From the NCBI GenBank assembly GCA_937900485.1, contig CALCEL010000039.1, positions 1 to 5,739 on the forward strand: 5,739 nucleotides of DNA. The letters run 5' to 3'. The notes beneath the pieces were generated by a model. That model worked only from the letters and a program-made list of their open reading frames with translations. It made no database searches and had not been told where the DNA came from. The number at the start of each line of letters is the position of its first letter. Position 1 is the first letter of the stretch. Source of the DNA: an uncultured Prevotellaceae bacterium. Lineage in GTDB: Bacteria > Bacteroidota > Bacteroidia > Bacteroidales > Bacteroidaceae. Shown in pieces: positions 1-5,739 of the stretch. Both the position numbers and the translations under genes were made by a program.

Positions 1-1
1 T

Positions 2-139
2 CTGGGAACGGTTAACGTCACAATGACAGGTTTGTGGAGGATACACCTGACGGTGAGGAATGCGGACGGTGATGTCATCGGCGGAGGAGATAATGAGAAG
101 GATGGATTCAGCTCCCTGTATTGGGATGTAACATTATGA
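2..139 (+). CDS. C-terminal end of a FixH/YtkA-like periplasmic or lipoprotein (partial, 5' end outside window)
   Basis: This is an open frame without a start codon, running in from the left edge for 45 codons to a TGA at 137-139. The peptide begins LGTVNVTMTGLWRIHLTVRN and ends SSLYWDVTL. A 'xMTGLWRIxLxV' strand followed by a short polar loop and a final beta strand is the usual end of FixH/YtkA-like beta-sandwich domains, small exported proteins often found beside copper-handling genes. That family match is from memory of the pattern and rests on one short segment. The stop overlaps the ATG of the receptor gene by four bases (ATGA), so the two are very probably co-transcribed and translationally coupled. 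In Bacteroidota such a gene usually encodes a lipoprotein, but the signal sequence lies outside the window and cannot be checked. That a coding tail is present is fairly certain; the family is moderate. Confidence 0.6.
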   Translation: MGTVNVTMTGLWRIHLTVRNADGDVIGGGDNEKDGFSSLYWDVTL

Positions 140-2196
140 CGCATATGTTTGGGATACTCATAATATCAACTTTTTTTTTAGTAACTCAACCCGCGGACAC
201 CACCATCGGACAATCTCGTGACATCGAGGAAGTCGTGGTGGTGTCTTCCTCTGTCAACGGACAGAGACGCTCTCCGAAGGGAGCCACGGCGACCATTGAC
301 GAGCACTTGGCGGAACTGCCGCACGTGTCGCTCGTACGACGCGGGGCATACGCTATGGAGCCTGTCGTCAACAGTATGTCATCGGAACGTGTGTCGACGA
401 CCATCGACGGAATGAAGATTTTCTACGCCTGCACTGACAAGATGGACCCCGTCACCTCATACGTGGAGAGCGCTAACCTGCAGAGCATTGTGCTTAGCTC
501 TGGACTGAGCGGCAATCCCCAGTCGACAGGTAATATCGGCGGTAGCCTTGACCTCAGACTGAGGAAGTCGGGATTCCTGAACGCTTACGACATTGAACGG
601 TCAGGGAAGAGTACGGTGACGAACGTTGGTGTGTCGGCTGGTTATGAGACGAACGGGAACGCACAGGCATACGGACTGGACTTCTCAGCGACGTCATCGT
701 CATGGTATAACGACGCTGGCGTGTTCTTACGTGACGCCGGCAACTACCGGCAGGGAGGTGGTGACGTGGTGCCGTTCTCTCAGTTCCGTAAGATTAATGT
801 GTTTGACAATGCCGGTCTGCGTGTCGGTGACTCTGACGTGCTGGAGGGTACGTTCATATACGACAGAGCCAGCGACGTCGGATATCCGGCACTGAATATG
901 GACGTGAGTAAGGCGGAGGCGTTTATCACGTCTCTTGGTCATAAGCATGTCTTTGGTGATGGTTTGATGACTTCGCTCGAGACGAAGGCTTATTACAACC
1001 ATATCACGCATGTCATGGATGACACTAAACGCCCGGACACGCCAATTCACATGGATATGCCGGGAGAGAGCTGGACGGCGGGTGTGTACAGCTTGTTGAG
1101 GGCTGGCACTGCGCACCATGACGCTTCCGTCAATTATGACTTGTATTACAATCGAGTGTTCGCTGACATGACGATGTACCCGGGTGGCGCCGCTCCGATG
1201 TATATGGTGACATGGCCTGACGTCGGCACCCTCAACACGGGATTGGCGCTGAATGATAATATCAGCCTTGGAGCGGGACATTCCCTGGTGTTGTCGTCTA
1301 AGTTGGCGTGGCAGACTCAAAGACTGAACAGCGAGGAAGGGTACAATTCGTTGCGAGTCTTCTTCCCGGGTATGAGTGATAGCTATATGCAGGTCACAGG
1401 ACGTGTGGCGGCTGGCTACAGATTGAGTACGGAGCATTCTCGTCTCTCTGTTGGCGCTGGCTGGGGCAGTAGGGCTCCGACTGTCACTGAGGCTTACGGC
1501 TATTACCTCAATAACACATTTGACCAGTACGATTATATTGGTAATCCGAGACTCAGCAATGAGAGTGCTACGGAAATCAACGGAGACTTCATGTGGTGGA
1601 GCTCTCTTGGAGCATCACGACGAGGACGTCTAACCCTTAAGGCGGATGCCAACGCCTTCTTCTTCTCCAATTATATAATAGGTAAGTTCGAGGACAGACT
1701 GAGCGCTATGACTGTGGACGCTGAGGGGGTCAAGGTGTACGGTAATATCAGTCATGCTGTGATTGTCAATTCGTCATTCTCGGCTGACGTGTCGCTGCCT
1801 GTACGTCTGTTGAGACGTGAGGGCAAGATGGAATGGCGTACGAAGATTGGATATAGCATCGGTCGTGATGACGAGGATGACTATCTTCCTTTTATCTCGC
1901 CCTTCTCTTACTCTTCCTCTCTGTCTGCTGAATGCGGACGGTTGACACTCAGGGCGGAGCTTACGGGTTGTGCCAGTCAGAGCTGCCACGCCGCCAAGTA
2001 TGGAGAGAGTAAGACTCCTGCCTATGCGGTATGCAATATTAACGCCGCTTACTCGTTATTGTTATCAGGATTGCCTGTGACGGTTCATGCGGGCGTTGAG
2101 AATCTCTTTGATAAGAGGTACACGACATATTCGGACTGGTGCGGCATTCCTCAGAAGGGAAGGAATATTTATGTTAATTTAACGATGAGACTTTAA
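136..2196 (+). CDS. TonB-dependent outer-membrane receptor, putative copper (OprC-like) type
   Basis: This 686-residue protein should sit in the outer membrane and import a ligand using TonB-ExbBD energy. Residues 1-21 form a hydrophobic signal peptide, with possible cleavage after QPA. A TonB-box-like IEEVVVVSS follows at about 30-38, then the plug (about 40-145, with TTIDGMKIF and a glycine-rich GNIGGSLDLRL end) and a 22-strand-type barrel. The barrel ends with the family signature VENLFDKRYTTY and a final strand NIYVNLTMRL. There is no carboxypeptidase-like N-terminal extension, so this is not a SusC protein. The plug has CTDKM (C99, M103), a CxxxM motif, and a barrel loop has PIHMDMPGESW (H305, M306, M308). 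OprC of Pseudomonas binds copper through CxxxM and HxM at comparable places, so copper or a copper complex is my inferred ligand. I chose ATG 136 over TTG 121 because it gives an ATGA overlap with the preceding gene. The last residue is Leu, not the usual Phe. The receptor class is certain; the ligand is tentative. Confidence 0.93.
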   Translation: MTHMFGILIISTFFLVTQPADTTIGQSRDIEEVVVVSSSVNGQRRSPKGATATIDEHLAELPHVSLVRRGAYAMEPVVNSMSSERVSTTIDGMKIFYACTDKMDPVTSYVESANLQSIVLSSGLSGNPQSTGNIGGSLDLRLRKSGFLNAYDIERSGKSTVTNVGVSAGYETNGNAQAYGLDFSATSSSWYNDAGVFLRDAGNYRQGGGDVVPFSQFRKINVFDNAGLRVGDSDVLEGTFIYDRASDVGYPALNMDVSKAEAFITSLGHKHVFGDGLMTSLETKAYYNHITHVMDDTKRPDTPIHMDMPGESWTAGVYSLLRAGTAHHDASVNYDLYYNRVFADMTMYPGGAAPMYMVTWPDVGTLNTGLALNDNISLGAGHSLVLSSKLAWQTQRLNSEEGYNSLRVFFPGMSDSYMQVTGRVAAGYRLSTEHSRLSVGAGWGSRAPTVTEAYGYYLNNTFDQYDYIGNPRLSNESATEINGDFMWWSSLGASRRGRLTLKADANAFFFSNYIIGKFEDRLSAMTVDAEGVKVYGNISHAVIVNSSFSADVSLPVRLLRREGKMEWRTKIGYSIGRDDEDDYLPFISPFSYSSSLSAECGRLTLRAELTGCASQSCHAAKYGESKTPAYAVCNINAAYSLLLSGLPVTVHAGVENLFDKRYTTYSDWCGIPQKGRNIYVNLTMRL

Positions 2197-2201
2197 GTAT
2201 A

Positions 2202-3413
2202 ATGAGAAATGTATTGATATGGACTTCAGCACTTGTGGCTGGAGTCGTCTTGGGTTATCTCAACGTGGGTTGGGTGAATGGCGTCATGTCGTTTCTGGCG
2301 TCAGCCTATACTCGTCTGTTTCAGTTCGTGGCTGTACCTACCATCGCACTTGCGGTCACCACCACGCTGGCGTCGCTCGGTGACAACGCTGACACGGGGC
2401 GCGTGTTCCGCCACACGTTGACATACACGCTGCTCACCACTTTTGCGGCTGCGTCGGTGGGGTTGGTGGTCTTCTTGCTTGTTGCGCCAGACAACATACC
2501 GTCCGACGTGGTGACGGGTAATGCCGCCGATGAGGTGACGGGATCGTCAAGCTATTACGACTATGTTCTGTCTGTCATTCCGAATAATGTCATAACGCCG
2601 TTTACCAGCGGTAACGTGTTGAGCGTGCTGATAATATCCGCCGCCGTGGGATTGGCTGCGGCAAGGCTGAAGAAGGATGGTGAGGGAGTACGCTCGTTAC
2701 TCACTCTCCTTACCGGAGCTCAGGACATACTGTTCGCTCTGATAAGAGGACTTATCGTCATCATGCCGTTGGGAATCCTGGCTTTCGCTTCACAGTTCGC
2801 GTCCCAGTTCAGTGACGGCATGGCGATAGGGTCTATCGGAAAGTACGTGATGGTCATCTTGGTGAGCAACGCGGTGCAGATGTTTGTGGTATTGCCTCTC
2901 TTCCTGATTGCACGCAGTGTCAACCCGTTGCGTGTGTTCAGAGGTATGAGTCCAGCTTTGCTCACCGCATTTTTCACTAAGAGCTCAGCGAGCACCCTGC
3001 CTGTAACCATGAGATGTGCTGAGGAGGCTCTTCACGTCAAAGCGTCCACGTCTCGTTTTGTGTTGCCGATATGTACCACTATCAACATGAATGGATGTGC
3101 AGCGTTTATACTTGTCACCTCACTTTTTGTGATGCAGAACGCAGGTATGCGTATCGACGTGTCGACGATGTTAGTGTGGCTAGTCATCTCCGTGGTCTCT
3201 GCGGTTGGTAACGCCGGAGTGCCAATGGGCTGCTATTTCCTCACGCTGTCACTGATGGCAGGAGTCAATGCTCCTCTCGGCATAATGGGAGTAATCTTGC
3301 CTGTGTATACCCTCCTTGATATGGTGGAGACGGCTGAGAATGTGTGGAGTGACTCTTGTGTCTGTGTCATGACGGACAGGATGGAGAGAAATGGTGTGGA
3401 GACGAAAGCATAA
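2202..3413 (+). CDS. Dicarboxylate/amino acid:cation symporter (DAACS, GltPh/SstT-like family)
   Basis: This 403-residue inner-membrane protein belongs to the family of sodium- or proton-coupled carriers for glutamate, aspartate, C4-dicarboxylates, serine/threonine or cystine. The length and order of elements fit: six hydrophobic helices (about 1-250), hairpin HP1 with KSSASTLPVTM (260-270), TM7 with TINMNGCA (293-300), HP2 with GNAGVPMGC (336-344) and TM8 with LLDMVETAENVWSD (371-384). Against GltPh, D394, T398, N401 and D405 are kept (D373, T377, N380, D384), as is M395. R397, which holds the acidic side chain of aspartate, is Glu376, and D312 of the NMDGT sodium motif is Asn297. This argues against an acidic amino acid as substrate and suggests changed ion coupling; the true substrate cannot be named. 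The ATG lies five bases after the receptor stop, with no room for a promoter, so the two are probably one operon. The family is certain. Confidence 0.93.
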   Translation: MRNVLIWTSALVAGVVLGYLNVGWVNGVMSFLASAYTRLFQFVAVPTIALAVTTTLASLGDNADTGRVFRHTLTYTLLTTFAAASVGLVVFLLVAPDNIPSDVVTGNAADEVTGSSSYYDYVLSVIPNNVITPFTSGNVLSVLIISAAVGLAAARLKKDGEGVRSLLTLLTGAQDILFALIRGLIVIMPLGILAFASQFASQFSDGMAIGSIGKYVMVILVSNAVQMFVVLPLFLIARSVNPLRVFRGMSPALLTAFFTKSSASTLPVTMRCAEEALHVKASTSRFVLPICTTINMNGCAAFILVTSLFVMQNAGMRIDVSTMLVWLVISVVSAVGNAGVPMGCYFLTLSLMAGVNAPLGIMGVILPVYTLLDMVETAENVWSDSCVCVMTDRMERNGVETKA

Positions 3414-3429
3414 GCCTCGTCAGTTTTTT
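3401..3429 (+). terminator. Weak intrinsic terminator candidate at the end of the symporter gene
   Basis: GACGA (3401-3405) can pair with TCGTC (3417-3421). A short inner GC/GC pairing is possible around the stop codon, and six T's follow at 3424-3429. The stem is short and bulged and overlaps the coding end, so folding energy is modest. The T-run directly after it is what makes it terminator-like. Confidence 0.3.
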
Positions 3430-3444
3430 CCTGTAGTGTGAGAA

Positions 3445-3488
3445 AAGACGCCGGTCTGATGACAAATGAGTCATCAGACCGGCGTCTT
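3445..3488. terminator. Perfect 19-bp inverted repeat, probable terminator hairpin
   Basis: The left arm AAGACGCCGGTCTGATGAC (3445-3463) and right arm GTCATCAGACCGGCGTCTT (3470-3488) are exact reverse complements around a 6-base loop, AAATGA. It starts 32 bases after the symporter stop and lies before the next promoter, the expected place for an operon terminator. The + strand side is followed by TTCCTAAAAGG, a poor U-tract. Read on the - strand, the stem runs into TTTTCT. It may therefore work in both directions or mainly protect the 3' end of the message. The structure is certain; terminator function is likely but unproven. Confidence 0.65.
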
Positions 3489-3528
3489 CCTAAAAGGTAA
3501 GACAGATGTGAATAAAACAGTGGTTATG

Positions 3529-3561
3529 ATTGTGATGTTTCAATTATTATTGTTACTTTTG
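3529..3561 (+). promoter_or_regulatory. Bacteroidota-type promoter for the sugar porter gene
   Basis: TACTTTTG at 3554-3561 matches the Bacteroidota -7 consensus TAnnTTTG at every fixed position. ATTG at 3529-3532 provides a TTG -33 element with a 21-base spacer, within the usual 19-21. Transcription would start near 3567-3570, giving a leader of roughly 110 bases before the ATG at 3682. The leader can form a 7-bp stem right at its 5' end (3566-3572 with 3592-3598, one G-U pair). It lies just after the hairpin that closes the previous operon, which fits its role. I saw no clear operator repeat for a sugar regulator. Confidence 0.55.
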
Positions 3562-3681
3562 TCGCGTTGCCCGGGAAAACCTTTGCCTATAGGGCAGCTG
3601 ATACGGAAAAATACTGCGTGTGACGCCTATCGCTTATGAATCTGCGTGTATGTCGCGTCCCTTGAAAATTTAATACCATTT

Positions 3682-4968
3682 ATGAGTAAGTCTTTTCTTT
3701 ACTTCATCTGTACTATCTCAGCCATGGGCGGTTTGCTCTTTGGCTATGACTGGGTTGTGATCGGAGGCGCCAAGCCTTTCTACGAGTTTTTCTTCGGAAT
3801 TTCTGATAGTCCGTTGATGCAGGGCGTAGCCATGACGACAGCCTTGGTGGGGTGTCTTGTCGGTGCCATGGTGGCAGGTGTGATGGCTGACAGGTTCGGA
3901 CGCAAGCCGTTGCTGACCGTGTCTGCCGTTCTCTTTACTGTAAGTGCGCTGGCTACGGGAGTCTTCAATGATTTCATCATGTTTAACGTGGCACGTTTCA
4001 TTGGTGGAGTCGGCATAGGTGTGGCGAGTGCGCTTGCTCCCATGTACATCGCAGAAGTGTCTCCGACGAAGATTCGTGGACGAATGGTTAGTCTTAATCA
4101 GATGGCGATAGTGGTAGGTATACTGGCGGCTCAGGTCGTCAACATGCTGTTGGCTCGTGACACGTCTGACTCTATTTCGCAAGTGTGGAACGTGGAGTGG
4201 GGCTGGAGGTGGATGTTTTGGGCAGAGGCGTTGCCGGCAGGTCTTTTCCTTGCGATGAGTTTTTTCATCCCGGAGAGTCCTGTCTACCTGAGACTGTGTG
4301 AGGAGAGACGTGAAGGAACGTCGTCGTCGGGAGAAAGTGGTACGTGTGACACTGGTCTCCTGTCTCTTTTCTCCGGCAGCTACGCTGACGTGATGGTATT
4401 AGGTCTTGTCATAGCCGTATTCCAGCAGTGGTGCGGCACCAACGTTATCTTCAACTATGCGCAGGAGATTTTCACGGGAGCTGGCTTCGACGTTGACTCA
4501 ATGTTCATCAACATAGTCATAACGGGTATCGCAAACGTCGTGTTCACATTCGTGGCGTTGTACACTGTGGAGAAATGGGGACGACGGACACTGATGTTAA
4601 TCGGTGCGTGCGGTCTGGGACTCATATACCTGACGTTAGGCACGTTCTACGCATTGCATGTCACGGGACTTGTTATGGTTGTCCTTGTGGTGATGGCAAT
4701 TTCTTGTTACGCAATGACCTTGGGTCCTGTGACTTGGGTCCTGTTGGCTGAGATATTCCCGAACAGTATACGCGGTACGGCGATGTCCGTTTGTACCTTC
4801 GCCCTATGGACAGGCTGTTGCACGCTGACATTCTCCTTCCCGTCGATGAACTCGTATCTCGGTAGTAGCGGGACATTCTGGATTTATGGTGTCATCTGTC
4901 TTTCCGCCTTCCTGTTCCTCTTCAAGAGATGTCCGGAGACGAAGGGAAAAGAGTTGAAGGAATGTTGA
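3682..4968 (+). CDS. MFS sugar porter (XylE/GLUT-like proton:sugar symporter)
   Basis: This 428-residue, 12-helix inner-membrane carrier would import a monosaccharide. Family signatures appear in order: GGLLFGYD (16-23), RFGRKP (71-76), RFIGGVGIG with PMYIAEVSP (105-128), PESPVYLR (197-204), QQWCGTN (248-254), EKWGRR (297-302), GPVTWVLLAEIFP (348-360) and PETKG (418-422). D23 and R105 match XylE D27 and R133, so proton coupling is likely. Sugar-contact positions kept relative to XylE are Q140, Q248, Q249, N254, N285, W352 and W376; XylE Q175, Y298 and Q415 correspond to I147, N258 and L375. The central loop is about 20 residues shorter than in XylE. ATG 3682 is preferred to the in-frame GTG at 3646, which would only add a non-family extension; the DNA before the ATG is AT-rich with no Shine-Dalgarno site. 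It probably heads an operon with the DUF5107 gene 55 bases downstream. The family is certain; the sugar is unknown. Confidence 0.93.
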   Translation: MSKSFLYFICTISAMGGLLFGYDWVVIGGAKPFYEFFFGISDSPLMQGVAMTTALVGCLVGAMVAGVMADRFGRKPLLTVSAVLFTVSALATGVFNDFIMFNVARFIGGVGIGVASALAPMYIAEVSPTKIRGRMVSLNQMAIVVGILAAQVVNMLLARDTSDSISQVWNVEWGWRWMFWAEALPAGLFLAMSFFIPESPVYLRLCEERREGTSSSGESGTCDTGLLSLFSGSYADVMVLGLVIAVFQQWCGTNVIFNYAQEIFTGAGFDVDSMFINIVITGIANVVFTFVALYTVEKWGRRTLMLIGACGLGLIYLTLGTFYALHVTGLVMVVLVVMAISCYAMTLGPVTWVLLAEIFPNSIRGTAMSVCTFALWTGCCTLTFSFPSMNSYLGSSGTFWIYGVICLSAFLFLFKRCPETKGKELKEC

Positions 4969-5023
4969 TGTCTACAACAGCTCCAGTTTATTGCTAACGA
5001 AAAACAAATAAATATAAGATATT

Positions 5024-5739
5024 ATGGTAAAAGCATGGATGGAACAGGTCGTCATACCCACTTATGAGCCAGGTAAGCCGGAGAAGAATCCTATCTTCCT
5101 GGAAAAACGTGTGTATCAAGGGTCAAGTGGTGTGGTGTATCCTTATCCTGTCATCGAAAGTCTGTCGGATGAGAAGACCGACAAGTCGTATAACGCAGTG
5201 TTTATAGAAAACGAGTACATCAAGGTCATGATTCTCCCGGAGCTGGGTGGACGTGTCCAGATGGCCTATGACAAGATTAAACAGCGTCATTTCATCTATT
5301 ATAACCACGTCATCAAGCCGGCTCTCGTGGGACTGGCTGGACCGTGGATAAGCGGAGGTATAGAGTTCAACTGGCCGCAGCACCACAGGCCGTCTACGTT
5401 TATGCCGGTGGACTGCAAGATAGAGTGTGAGGACGAGGCTGACGAGAATGGCGTGTATGTCTCTGACACCCATGTCACGGTGTGGGTCAACGAGCGTGAG
5501 CGTATGTTCCATCAGCAAGGTCAGGCCGGCTTCACCTTGCGTGAGGGATGTGCGTACCTCGAGATACACGGACGTCTGTACAATCCGACGGAGACTCCGC
5601 AGACTTTTCTCTGGTGGGCCAATCCTGCCGTGGCGGTCAATGACGCTTACCAGAGTGTGTTCCCGCCTGACGTGAACGCCGTGTTCGACCATGGAAAACG
5701 AGCGGTGAGCACTTTCCCGATAGCCACTGGCACATATTA
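5024..5739 (+). CDS. DUF5107 domain-containing protein, N-terminal part (3' end outside window)
   Basis: The frame opens at ATG 5024 and stays open for 238 codons to the window edge. Family-like segments are YIKVMILPELGGRV (65-78), GPWISGGIEFNWPQHHRP (106-123), a beta-rich middle, and YNPTETPQTFLWWANPAV (186-203) followed by DAYQSVFPPDV. These match my memory of DUF5107 proteins, which are often about 1000 residues with tetratricopeptide repeats after this domain. The 'ILPELGGRV' strand and later 'NP' turns resemble galactose-mutarotase-like beta-sandwich domains that bind or act on carbohydrate. No signal peptide is visible, so a cytoplasmic location is likely. It follows the sugar porter by 55 AT-rich bases with no evident promoter or terminator, implying co-transcription and a role in using the imported sugar. 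The biochemical activity is unknown to me. The start is well supported: hydrophilic N-terminus, AT-rich leader (AAATATAAGATATT). Domain assignment is fairly confident. Confidence 0.85.
   Translation, partial: MVKAWMEQVVIPTYEPGKPEKNPIFLEKRVYQGSSGVVYPYPVIESLSDEKTDKSYNAVFIENEYIKVMILPELGGRVQMAYDKIKQRHFIYYNHVIKPALVGLAGPWISGGIEFNWPQHHRPSTFMPVDCKIECEDEADENGVYVSDTHVTVWVNERERMFHQQGQAGFTLREGCAYLEIHGRLYNPTETPQTFLWWANPAVAVNDAYQSVFPPDVNAVFDHGKRAVSTFPIATGTY

Noticed and set aside
121..135. TTG start adding five residues to the receptor
   Set aside because: ATG 136 forms the ATGA overlap with the upstream stop and gives a better signal peptide start.
727..1437. 236-codon open frame on the - strand
   Set aside because: It lies entirely inside the receptor gene, its Arg/His/Ser-rich peptide matches no family, and the sense frame has clear receptor signatures.
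3558..3585. Alternative promoter TTTG (3558-3561) with AACCTTTG (3578-3585)
   Set aside because: The spacer is only 16 bases and the -7 element has a mismatch; the TACTTTTG element with ATTG fits better.
3646..3681. GTG start adding twelve residues to the sugar porter
   Set aside because: The extension has no family similarity, while ATG 3682 sits directly before the first membrane helix as is usual.
3718..4182. 154-codon open frame on the - strand
   Set aside because: It is a shadow of the sugar porter gene; the peptide is low-complexity His/Arg-rich and unlike any protein I know.
4969..5023. Possible separate promoter before the DUF5107 gene
   Set aside because: The gap is AT-rich but contains no TAnnTTTG element, so co-transcription with the porter is the simpler reading.
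5123..5692. 189-codon open frame on the - strand
   Set aside because: It is antisense to the DUF5107 coding region, which has recognisable motifs throughout; the peptide has no family features.
1..5739. CRISPR array, tRNA, insertion sequence or other mobile element
   Set aside because: No spaced direct repeats, cloverleaf, transposase motif or terminal inverted repeats were seen; nearly all of the window is ordinary coding sequence.

Overview
The window looks like a piece of a Bacteroidota chromosome, most likely order Bacteroidales and Prevotellaceae-like. Four things point there: a TonB-dependent receptor whose gene directly follows a small periplasmic/lipoprotein-type gene; AT-rich leaders instead of Shine-Dalgarno sites; a TAnnTTTG-type -7 promoter element; and a sugar porter paired with a DUF5107 protein. 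The assignment is inferred from gene families and signals, not from a database search. Base composition is roughly balanced and looks even throughout. All genes lie on the + strand. I see no mobile element, CRISPR array, tRNA or rRNA.

Left half, 1-3413, is one probable operon. The last 45 codons of an upstream gene (2-139), resembling the C-terminus of FixH/YtkA-like periplasmic proteins, overlap by four bases (ATGA) with the start of a TonB-dependent outer-membrane receptor (136-2196). The receptor plug carries a CxxxM motif and a predicted surface loop carries His-Met-Asp-Met, recalling the CxxxM-HxM copper site of Pseudomonas OprC. A copper(-complex) receptor is therefore the best hypothesis. 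Five bases downstream begins a dicarboxylate/amino acid:cation symporter (DAACS/GltPh family, 2202-3413). Its fold motifs are intact, but residues that in GltPh bind the substrate carboxylate and one sodium ion are changed.

Middle, 3414-3681, is an intergenic region. It holds a weak terminator-like stem at the end of the symporter gene, a perfect 19-bp inverted repeat (3445-3488), and a good Bacteroidota-type promoter (3529-3561) with a leader of about 110 bases.

Right half, 3682-5739, appears to be a sugar-use transcription unit: an MFS sugar porter of the XylE/GLUT type (3682-4968), then the 5' part of a DUF5107 protein with a mutarotase-like N-terminal sequence (from 5024, running off the window). 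A plausible reading is uptake of a sugar by proton symport, followed by recognition or conversion of a carbohydrate by the DUF5107 protein. The substrate cannot be read from the sequence.

There is no clearly unprecedented system here. The points most worth checking are the putative copper receptor with its two neighbours and the altered binding site of the symporter.
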